A stretch of DNA of 64,000 nucleotides, taken from Lates calcarifer. Its lineage: Eukaryota; Chordata; Actinopteri; Centropomidae. This document shows, piece by piece, positions 55,701 to 64,000 of the stretch. The notes below the pieces were generated by a model. It worked only from the letters and a program-made list of their open reading frames with translations. It was not told the DNA's origin and made no database searches. Position 1 is the first letter of the stretch. The number at the start of each line of letters is the position of its first letter. Both the position numbers and the translations under genes were made by a program. Location of the stretch: assembly GCF_001640805.2 (NCBI RefSeq), contig NC_066845.1, positions 23,686,307 through 23,750,306 on the forward strand, written 5' to 3'.

Positions 55701-58700
55701 AGCAGTTGACAGTCTACCCTACTGATTATCGCCATTTCTGAGATTGCTTTCATGAATTTAATGCTTTATTAGTAAGATCTTAGTGTTGATGTTCATCAAG
55801 AAAAAGAGAAGATGTGGTGGGCCAGTGAAGATGCAAAATGTCTGTGCACTAAACAACTGAAACCCCTGACATCAACAGTTTATGACGCTATTATTTTATC
55901 TTATTTTTTGTTAATTGATTAGTGTTGTAGTTGGAGGATTTTCCCACTGTGCATCCGTGAATAAAGTACCTGCTGAAACTTGGTTACAAATGACGAATGT
56001 CGTCTCTTATTACCAAGAAAGATGAGACAGTGTTGTGATAAACAGAAGCAAACCCCTCTGCACAGTTGAGCTTTTTAGTACTTTATATCGCCTCTTCTTA
56101 AATAGAGCGCAGTAAATACCACACACTTAAAAAAGCAACCTCTTAGAAAGGTCTCCAGCCAATAACCCCCCAAAAATCCAAAACTCTGTGCAATTTCTTA
56201 CTAATTTATTGCATTTTGATTGAGCTAATGACTTGATTCAATCTGTAAGTAAGAGCCAGTAGTGGTGAAAGTTGCCCTGCTGGGGCCTGTCAGGCTCTGC
56301 AGGGCCTCTTTGAATACATGGCTGATTGAGTGTCTCCTCTGGCTCTTGGTTACAGTGGAAAAGGCCTGTCACATTGTCTTCCCCACCCTGCTGTGCCGCT
56401 AAGTGCCCCTGATAGCCTCTGGGACTGTGGATGGGCTAAATACCAGTGTAATTGTCTGCTCAGGGCACAAGCACCTTTGTAATGTGTTGTACAACACCAC
56501 CATTAACACAGGCCCGGGGCTGTGGAGACATTAAATGGCCAGGGCTGTGTAGTTTATGTCCTCTTCCCCTCACTCTATATTTCTCTCTCTCTCACACACA
56601 CACATACACTTTCACACTGTCCAGTGTTTAGTGGCTTGAAATGAAATGAAATGATTCTACTGACTTCTGTTTTTATCTTACACCATTTTTTGTACTGCAG
56701 TGTATAATAATCGCAGGTTATTTCAGTCTGATGTCTGCAAACGTCAGCTTGTCTGTTTCTGTAAATTCAGCGGGGGCAACTTGAAGTAACTTATTAAATA
56801 TCTTATGATCTTTGCTTGGAAAAATGCATGTTTTTAATGCTCCTAGCTTCTTGTCCAGATAAAAGACGACTTGAGAAAAATGCTGATATGCTCAACTAGG
56901 TTGTCTTTAATCGCCACTGTGCCATAACACGGTTTTTCTGCCCTGGATTTTGTCTCTTAGGCCAGTTCAGGTTACTCTAACCATATAATTTCTTAAGGTT
57001 TTTTGGTGGGGGCTACAGTCCAGCTCTGCAGACACTACTCAGGGCTGAAATCTAATGGAAACTAGAGTGGAAACATATTATATATTGGGATGTGCAGGTT
57101 ATTTATAATATTTTCCTAAAATGATACTAGAATTAGTAGAAAAGATAAGACAGGAAAGGACAGTGCTCTCTATCAATGAATCTAAATGTGATTTAAACTG
57201 GTGTTACCTTGATAATACAGCAATAACATCGCATTTCTAATTCCTACCCACTATTATGGGAAGTATGATCATTTAATCTAGCTATAGTGTTATTTCTTTA
57301 ATTGTTATGTTGATTTAAATTCATATTTTCTTCCTCCCTGACCCTCCCACATACATAAAGTCTGCATGTAAACAAAACAAAATCATAAAAATAAGCAAAA
57401 CAAACATCATTAATGAATGTCTGTCCAACCTAATGCAAATGTTTTACTCTGATATTTGAAAATAGTCACAGAATCAGCTGGATATATCATGTACTCATGT
57501 CTATGCATGTACATAAAGTGGCTGTTGTTTGCCTGATATCTCTGTACAAAACAAACTCGGTTAGTTACGGTGTTTTCCTACCTAATCATGCTCTTGTAGT
57601 CACTTTCCTCGCGTTGTTTTGAGCAGCCGTGGCAGCTCAGCGCAGATTGACAAATGATGTTGCCTTGGCAGCTCCTCTGAAACAGCTGAACGACTTGGAT
57701 AAACACATTTGGCAGCTTTAGCACCCGCGAGAGGCGTCCTCCTTTCCATAGCAATATATTTCACTCTTCCTGTGTCCTTTACTTTGGCATTTTTCTTATC
57801 CTGTCGACTCACAATGAATCTCTTGTTTAAAACGTAATGATAGAAAAGTCCCGCAGATATTGATCGGCCCGCCTTGGCTCATTATTGCATATCCATAACT
57901 TTTCGACGGACCATGTCAAAAAGCCCAACGATAGACTGACAGGCCATTTTGTGAGTTGATGGGGCACAGTAGCCGAAATGGAGATTTAGCATAGGGATGA
58001 GGGGCTGTGTCACGCCTCTCCGGCAGTCATCTTCACCGGGGACAGATTGGTTAACAATGCAGGACCAAAGGTTCCTCTCTGCTTAATTAGCCTTTGACCC
58101 CGACACTGATGCCTTCTGTCAGCCTTGCGTTGGCCCTCCACTCTCTTCAGCTCCATAGCAAACCAATAATGAGCATTTAAGTGTTTTCTTCCCACCCTCC
58201 CCACCTCCTCCTCGTAATGGCTGCATAAGAGACTGCGTCCCTTTGAACAATTGTCTCAACAGCTCTTCATTGGGGAGATTAGAGTGAGAAATATGCGGAA
58301 GATTTAACTGCACACACAATAGAATGAACAGTCTTTATTCATGATAATGCAAAAGCTATTATTTGACTCTTTATTTAGTTCTCTGATTAAGGTGTTTGAT
58401 GTGGCTTGAAATTACCAGTAGCTCAGGCTTCACTACCGAGCTTACTGTAAGAGCAGTGGTCACAGCTTTCTTTATCAGCAGCAGCGCGTTTTTAGAAGCT
58501 TAAAATGCATTTGGTCGGTTTTAGTAGAACGTTTGGTTTGGGCATCAAAAGATCAGCTGATGGAGAAATGCTAAACGTGCAGCTTCAAATCTTGTCTCAG
58601 AGAAATTATGTATATATAGTATTTTAAAATAACCATAATTCCACCCACTAAAATATTTCTAGATCTCAAGAGGAAATGCTTTTAGCCTCTATGGATAGAA

Positions 58701-61700
58701 TCACTCGTTCGATGGTCGGTTGGATTTCCACAAAGTTTTGTACAGACAGTCATGGTCCTCAGAGGAGGAATCCTACATCCTATCAGTAATTCCCTGACCT
58801 GTTCTCTAAAGTCATTGACAGGTTGACATTTCTGATTTTTAATGACGTGTCTTGACAGCTACTGAGTAGTGGATTGCTGGTGACTTTCGTACAGACGTTC
58901 ATAGTGCCCAGAGGATGAATCCCAATTACTTTTGTGATCCCCTGACCTCTCAGAACTGCAGGCATGGCTGAAAACACTATGTCTTGTTGAATATTTAAAC
59001 AAAACCACAATCACTTGTTACCCTAAAGACTCAGGATGTGAGTCCCAGTCTCCAACCACCATTCACCCTGACCAACTTCCCTTCTTTTGACTTAGACATA
59101 GACACGAAAAAGTGTAGCTAAGGCACATAATCTCTTGGTTCTATTAATGGTAACAGAAAAGTGTTGTTACAGTGTATTTGTAGCATCACTGCAATGTCAT
59201 GTTGGTATAAGATATTCGTCACATCATAGAGGACTTGCTGAATTAAGACTCTTCCAGAAAAAGTCAGATAAGATCAGTGAATTGGAACTGAAGGTGAAGG
59301 TCTGATAGTGTGAACATCAGCTGAGTGTCATGAGCCTCCATTGTTCAGTGTTCAGTATTTAAAGCCTGCCTGCCTGCCTGCCTGTCTGCTCTTTGACTGA
59401 GTTTTCTGGGCCATTAAGTCCTGCTGCTGGGCTGATGATGAGGAGCCAGACGCCTATATCGTTTCCAGAGAGGGGAGCGTCCATCTCTACAAGGGTCGTC
59501 CTCAGTTGGACACACATGGGACCCTCTCAAACTGGACAGGGACGATTTTTTTGGACACAGCTCGCATCATTTTAATGGGAGCTATTTAATCCCAGCCCAG
59601 CCTTGTCATATGACAGGCAACTCTTCATTCTTAAGATTGAATTTTTGTTCCCTTGATAGTAGCCTCGGCTAAGCGCTCCTGCCCCTGAGCAGCACTGACA
59701 CATTCAGAAAGTTGATTGTTTTAGGTAGTCTGTGCACTGACCAATGTCACATTGATGTTAAAACTTGAAAAAAATCTAGTGAACCTAAAACAACTTGGGT
59801 CTGTTTTGAAACATTTACATAATAGTCATGGCTGAAATATCTAAACAAGAAGTTGACGGATTGTCTTCAAATCTTGTACAAGGATTCATGGTTCTCAGAG
59901 GATGAATCCTATCGACTTTGGTGATTCCATGACTTTTTCACTAGCGCTGCCATGAGGTTGACATTTTTGTTTTTCGTGAAATATCTGAAATATTTCATGG
60001 ATTTCAACAAAATTTGGTACAGATATTCATGGCACCCAGAGGATTGGTTTTAAATGATGTTGTGATCCTCTGACTATTGGATAGACTGGCAATGAAATTT
60101 GACACAGATGTCATGTCTGCGCTGCCAAATATCTCAACTTCTACAAAATTTTGCTCATACACTATTTTTTCTAGAGGGTAAAGCCTGCTAACTTTTTGAC
60201 TAGTTAGTAATAGTTCTTTTGAAAACTTAAAAACCAATAGCATAAAAAAATCTTGTTAATAAGTGACAACATCTACTGCATTGGTGGAAATTTTCACTGC
60301 AGATTGTTGTCACACTATGTCATGATTTATTGGGAATTAGTTTATGTTGAGATATTTCCAAAAACAGCACCACAGTTAAATGCAGAATGTGTGTGTGTGT
60401 TTACTTAAGTGTTATCTACCCTCATGACCCTTGCATACGGTGGATGAGTGTAGAGTATGAAACCCACAGAGAGAGCTTATCCCCTGGTAGATCAGACTGA
60501 ATTACCATCTCCTCTCACATCTGGGCTTTTGTTCCCCTGTTTGGCAGCAGCAGAAATGATTGCACCTTCATTCACTCCCTCCCTCTCTCTCTTAACAGGA
60601 CAAGTGGGAGGTTAAAAAAAGCTTCCTTTTGTTATTCCACACAAAGACTGTTTAATAGTTTGGAAATCTTATATAGAGTGCTGAGTGACTGGGAAAAGGG
60701 CAAAAGTTCATTCAACATTGCCAGCAGGTAAAATCTGCCTTGTTACAAACTTTTTTTGTACACAAGACCCTCTCTTTTTATAGATGCGGTGATTTCAGTT
60801 ATTACAGCTCACATCTTAAACATATAGTATCAGCAACACTGTGTCTTAATACTCTGCAGATAATGTAGGAATTGGCAGATGTTTGTTGAGCAAAGTTTTG
60901 TTGCAGTGAAAGTTTGTTAACATTTGAACCAGTAACTCAAGAACTTCATACTGTGACTGACTTGTCTTCTAAGAGTTTTGTTCCCAGAATCACTGTTGCT
61001 TAACTTTGGTTTTAAGTGTCATTGGAACAAGTGCCATGGACTCATACACACTGTCAGCACAAGTTTTCAGAAGTTATTGTTTTCATTGTTAAATAAAACT
61101 GGGAAAAACACTGACTAAAGTAGTCTCGTGTTCAAAATCGTGTTTTTCTGGCGCTCTTCAGTGGACACAGGAAGTAAGGGGCTGTGGGCTGTTAACTGAG
61201 CTGCCGCTAACATTAGCTTAGCTTGGGTTTTGGTTAGAATTCCTTCAGTGTTCATCGTGCAGGAGGTTTTTGCCAGGAGCCGAATTATCCACGGTTGTCC
61301 TCTTTAAAACAAATAGACTATGTAATTAAAATAAGTAAAAACAGTGAATAAAACAGTTTCATGTTAAAAAATTCAGTGTTTCTCTGTGACGCTATTGGGC
61401 AGACACAGGACGTGGAAAGCAGCTGTTTGCTTAACTTGTTTCTCTTATTACTTAAGATCCAGATGTCAGATGATAAAAATCCTTCATCGGGTTTAAGATT
61501 ATACTTATAATATTAAATAAAGTGACGGTGACTTGAAACAGTAAGAAATTAGTCAGCTGAAAGTGTTTTTATGTCCGGCCAACACCTGGCACCACGGTCA
61601 CATGAACGTCTCCACCACTAAGCGTACAACTTCCAATTTAATTTAACTCTGAGCTCTTCTACAAAAGCCTTTCTTCTTAGAAAGTTAGTGAGAGTTTGAA

Positions 61701-64000
61701 AGAGCGTGAGTATAAACACAACGAGGCTGTAAAGGTGGACTTTTGAGTAGATCGATTTTCATGTTAACGTCCCCGACAACCTCTTTAGTCTCATTTAGCC
61801 ACTTGTTAGCATCCGCCTTTTTTTAAGACACGAAAAGGCTTTTAAAAAAAAATCACAAGTGAGATAATTTTTGGTTTATTTTATGTCCTAGAATAAAACA
61901 AGAAAATGTGTTGAGCTTGTGTTAAAACCACAGACCTTATTTCAGGCATTTAACCAACTGACTTTGGGACAAGGAAACCGTTATCGCTAAAATGCAAATT
62001 TACGTTTTTTTAATTTAAGTTTTAGGACTGGTTCTTGCACCACTCTTGGCATCAGTTTCAGTTGCACCTGAAGGGGAAAAAAATACAAGTAACTATAACT
62101 ACTAGTAATAGTTTTCAGATTTTTAGACAAAATAATTAATCTACAAATCAGACGAATAATAGAAAATGTAATTGACAGTGAAAATCATTTGTTAATTGTT
62201 TAATTAGTTGCAGCCTTGGTGTCATTAACAGGTGCTTGACGGTAAATGGGGAACAAGGCTTTCTGCTGCTTCAGACATTAATCTGTATTTAACAGTTGGA
62301 TGCAGCAGAGAACATGTGTACCACAGTGTGTCATGATTTAACATCCCCAGTGAAACTAACACGTCCAGTTGCTTTCAGCCTTTAATTACATCATAGATTT
62401 CCTGCTGATGAACAGGCAGAGAATTAACAGTGAACGGGCTAATTCACAGCTGCTCTCCCCCACCCCACATGCTGTTATTGCTGTACAAGTAGATCACTGA
62501 GGGATAAAAAAAAGAAAAAAAGAGAAAGAGCTGTGTGCACTTAGCTACACAAACATTAGTATTAACGATTGGGCTGCCAGTTTGAAATTGGTGACAAACT
62601 GCAGACGGGCAAAAATTGGAGTCCGAAACCAATCAGGAAGTTAATGAGGAGAAAAATTACTCCTCTTTCTCTCCTCCCACCACCACCACTGCTGAGGAGG
62701 AGAGAGAGAGATGAGAAGCCTGGATGAGGCAGAGGATTCTGGGAAACTCTAGACATCAGCTCTTTTATGTATAAAGTTATTCAGTGTAAAAATGTTTATG
62801 ATAATCAGAAATTTTAAATGCAAATTTGAATATTGTAGGTTTTTAATGAATTGATCTTGTTGGTGCAACTTTTCAAGTGGTGCACATTAAACAGCTGATA
62901 TGGGGATAGTCAAGTATCATAAAATAACTATTATATAACTATATAACTAATAATTATTATTTTTGCATTTTTGCTCAAAAAGTTACTTAAATTGTTGTTG
63001 AATTGTTGATTAAATTACTGCTAATTGACTCATTAATAATTAAGACAAAAGTTTCTGCTCTACTAATGATCTAATGTTATTTTTTATTCCTTTGACTTTG
63101 ATAAACATCCAGTATTAGGACTTTAGTAAACCATGATGGGTAATTTTTACTATTGTGTGACAGTGTATTAAGGCCATTGTTGGTTAAGAATAAAGAAATA
63201 ACAAAAGAAAAAAAAACAGTGCCCAGGGAGGGGGGTAATATTCAGAGACAAGGGAAAAAAAGGAAAAAAATCTCTGTAATTTTATTTATTTTAAAAATAA
63301 TTTCTTTAAAAAAAATTTTAAATTTTTGCTTTATTGGGCCAAATATGCCATCGTACTATTGACAATTAATAAGGAAATCAAAAATGGAAACAATCTTTAG
63401 GTGAAACCGTTGTAAAAAATGTAAGAATTCAAGAATTTTTCACTTAATAAAAGATAAATCATTTTCTGAAATTGCCTAATTAATCATTTGACCAGTTATC
63501 TCAGCACAACACCAAAACAAAAATGTCTGTCAGTGCCTCAAAGTAAATTTTGTGAGAATCTTCACAGATAATGTTGTGTAATACAGTTCAATAGAGAGGA
63601 TATAAATGAGGATAAAACAATATGATGAATGTCCAGGATGAGTATTAAACATTAGTAACACAAATGACTGTACAATCACCGTAGATTGTTGTTAACCAAG
63701 CGTAATGTCTGCCGGCCTCACACTGTTATTAGTATGTGCAGTAGCTGGAAAACAAGTGTTAAAATGTGTGGGTGCACATATCTCTCATGTTAACTGTAAA
63801 AGATCTAATGCTTTTGTTGAGTGTTCACGGTGTTCCCTTTTTGCAGACTGATTCAATTTGCTATAAATCCCAAGCTTTGCTAAGAATCATTTTACCGCCC
63901 AGTCATATTTATATATCTGGTGAATACAGCACTAACAGAGAGAGACCATTTATTCTGCAGTGCTGATGATACGACTCTGATGCTGTTTTGTCTGTCTCAC
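38192..64000 (+). CDS. dmrt1: Doublesex- and mab-3-related transcription factor 1 (Dmrt1), exons 1-4, 3' end outside window
   Basis: Dmrt1 is the DM-domain transcription factor that specifies and maintains the male gonad and germline. Coding exons seen: 38192-38410, 39778-39952, 42279-42436 and 49528-49723, totalling 748 nt or 249 residues, ending in phase 1. Fish Dmrt1 is usually around 300 residues, so one short final exon is expected beyond 64000. The DM domain spans about residues 28-85. All zinc ligands are present with canonical spacing: site I C31, C34, H46, C50; site II H37, C55, C57, C60. The recognition helix [20 protein letters not shown] is split by intron 1 after MAAQ. Exon 3 carries the male-specific-type motif [20 protein letters not shown]. 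Exon 4 has an 11-residue asparagine tract. Linkage with kank1 confirms dmrt1 rather than dmrt2 or dmrt3, which normally follow downstream. Confidence 0.97.
38942..39480 (+). repeat. Family A repeat(s) in dmrt1 intron 1
   Basis: One near-complete unit runs from AGGGCTGCAACTACATTAAA (38944) to the complementary-type end ATTGCAGCTCTAAAC (about 39150-39165), with TTAATCGACT inside. These termini suggest terminal inverted repeats of a non-autonomous DNA element. A second partial unit (39250-39480) has the internal ATATATTTGGGTTTTGG and AAACAAGACATGAAG phrases. Confidence 0.65.
39778..39952 (+). CDS. dmrt1: dmrt1 exon 2
   Basis: Acceptor TCCCCTCCAG, donor CACAG|GTGAGG, phases 0 and 1. It encodes [19 protein letters not shown], completing the DM recognition helix, then a Ser/Thr/Pro-rich segment. 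Confidence 0.97.
42279..42436 (+). CDS. dmrt1: dmrt1 exon 3
   Basis: Acceptor TTTCGTCCAG, donor TACCAG|GTAACT, phases 1 and 0. It encodes [20 protein letters not shown], then the tyrosine-rich [20 protein letters not shown] motif typical of Dmrt1. Confidence 0.97.
43560..43860 (+). repeat. Dispersed repeat family B, tandem copy
   Basis: Two consecutive units carry GGTTAAGATTCCCTCAGTG and GGTTGGGATTCCTTCAGTG. Each is followed by TCAGGAG, a poly-T and GGAGCTGAAT(C/T)AT. Between them are CAGTATTTTTACGGTGTTTT and GCTGCGGCTAACGTTAGCTC. Same family as 8145-8345 and 61090-61430. Confidence 0.7.
44190..44450. repeat. Family A repeat fragment
   Basis: Degenerate AATTAATCTATTATT / ATTAATTATCAAGTTTGGTT sequence ending TTTATTGTTTCAGCAGCGATT, which resembles the ends of the family A element. 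Confidence 0.4.
45705..45738. repeat. (ATT)n microsatellite
   Basis: About 11 uninterrupted ATT units in dmrt1 intron 3. The leucine-rich open frame across it is an artefact. Confidence 0.95.
47110..47285 (+). mobile_element. Decayed 3' end of a Tc1-like transposon
   Basis: The frame at 47198-47245 reads [15 protein letters not shown] and a stop, the C-terminal end of a common fish Tc1-type transposase. It is followed by ATTAGGCAGGTGGTTTTAATG and TTGTGGCTGAT, as in those elements. Upstream, TGCACTGCAAAATCTGATCA is consistent with an earlier transposase piece joined by deletion. Only a short remnant survives, with no transposase activity. Confidence 0.7.
49110..49400 (+). repeat. Family A repeat fragment
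   Basis: TTAATTTGCAACTATTTTTG at the left, TTTTCTGACATTTATAAGC in the middle, and a right end AATTGAGAAAATAATCACTG follow the usual order of this dispersed family. It ends about 130 bp upstream of dmrt1 exon 4. Confidence 0.55.
49528..49723 (+). CDS. dmrt1: dmrt1 exon 4 with polyasparagine tract
   Basis: Acceptor GAAGCAG, donor GCCT|GTGAGT, phases 0 and 1. It encodes [20 protein letters not shown], then [20 protein letters not shown], eleven asparagines from a pure (AAC)11 run (49669-49701), and CSEAMTA. Confidence 0.95.
53210..53670. repeat. Family A repeat fragment
   Basis: Contains GTAGCTCCTCAAATGTGAAG, an AATGCCTTTGGGCAGTTTTGG-like phrase and terminal ATTAATTGATTGTCAAAATT sequence, in the order seen in other copies. 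Confidence 0.5.
58655..59000. repeat. Dispersed teleost repeat family D, copy 1
   Basis: Repeated phrases of the type GTACAGACAGTCATGGTCC, CAGAGGATGAATCCCAATTA and TTGTGATCCCCTGACCTCTC recur at intervals and again at 59820-60260. It is familiar as a widespread short-period fish repeat. Non-coding. Confidence 0.65.
59820..60260. repeat. Dispersed teleost repeat family D, copy 2
   Basis: Contains AAATTTGGTACAGATATTCA, CAGAGGATGAATCCTATCG and GTGATCCTCTGACTATTGG in several imperfect units, as in the copy 1 kb upstream. Confidence 0.65.
61090..61430 (+). repeat. Dispersed repeat family B, copy in dmrt1 intron 4
   Basis: Contains GCCGCTAACATTAGCTTAGC, AATTCCTTCAGTGTTCATCG, CAGGAGGTTTTTGCCAGGAG and CGAATTATCCACGG, followed by a second unit starting TTCATGTTAAAAAATTCAGTG. 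Same order and orientation as the 43560-43860 copy. Confidence 0.7.
62080..62215 (+). repeat. Family A repeat fragment
   Basis: Ends GTTTAATTAGTTGCAGCCTTGG at about 62194-62215, the typical TTGCAGCC terminus of family A. Confidence 0.5.

Larger units (their letters stand above)
49724..64000 (+). other. dmrt1 intron 4 (at least 14.3 kb, open at window end)
   Basis: No acceptor followed by a plausible Dmrt1 C-terminal exon was found. Contents: family A fragments (53210-53670, 62080-62215), family D repeats (58655-59000, 59820-60260), a family B copy (61090-61430), and several GC-richer non-coding islands without repeats (about 53790-54270, 56200-56560, 57590-58310, 59390-59700). The rest is AT-rich with nothing recognisable. 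Confidence 0.8.

Noticed and set aside
60570..60640. Strong-looking acceptor (CTCTCTCTTAACAG) as dmrt1 exon 5
   Set aside because: The sequence after it does not encode a Dmrt1-like C terminus in the phase required by exon 4.
63836..63966. TTTTTGCAG acceptor near the window end as dmrt1 exon 5
   Set aside because: The downstream reading does not resemble the Ser-rich Dmrt1 C terminus and has no matching donor or stop context.

Overview
The window is a vertebrate nuclear locus, almost certainly from a percomorph-type teleost. Genes are split by GT-AG introns, intergenic DNA is AT-rich and full of decayed dispersed repeats and microsatellites, and the three protein genes are clear orthologues of vertebrate genes. 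No prokaryotic or viral genes were seen. Gene names rest on my memory of the human proteins, because no search was run.

Layout. (1) Positions 1-6027 hold no recognised coding sequence, only a weak candidate 5' noncoding exon near 2740-3021. (2) kank1 (+) runs from a start codon at 6121 to a stop at 28302, with a 3' UTR to about 29180. I resolved 11 coding exons with fully consistent phases, giving 1329 residues. Intron 1 is 10.4 kb and contains a candidate second promoter at about 15364-15609. (3) cfap157 (-) runs from a start codon at 35365 to a stop at 29994-29992, with 9 coding exons and 497 residues, tail-to-tail with kank1. A complete tRNA-Cys(GCA) gene lies antisense inside its intron 5. 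(4) dmrt1 (+) starts at 38192, head-to-head with cfap157 across 2.8 kb. Exons 1-4 (249 residues) are present. The last exon was not found, so the gene should continue past position 64000; positions 49724-64000 are intron 4.

Biology. kank1-dmrt1 linkage is the classic vertebrate arrangement (human 9p24). Dmrt1 is the conserved testis transcription factor and a repeated source of fish sex-determining genes. Cfap157 is a ciliary/sperm-flagellum protein, and its promoter carries a textbook RFX X-box 55 bp upstream of the start codon. A male germline and ciliary gene thus faces dmrt1 across a short intergenic region. Kank1 is a cytoskeletal adaptor with KN motif, coiled coils and ankyrin repeats.

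Most other structure is repetitive: two palindromic elements flanking the kank1 start exon, a tandem duplication of about 300 bp, several dispersed repeat families, a Tc1 transposon remnant, and microsatellites that lie directly in two kank1 splice acceptors and in dmrt1 coding sequence.
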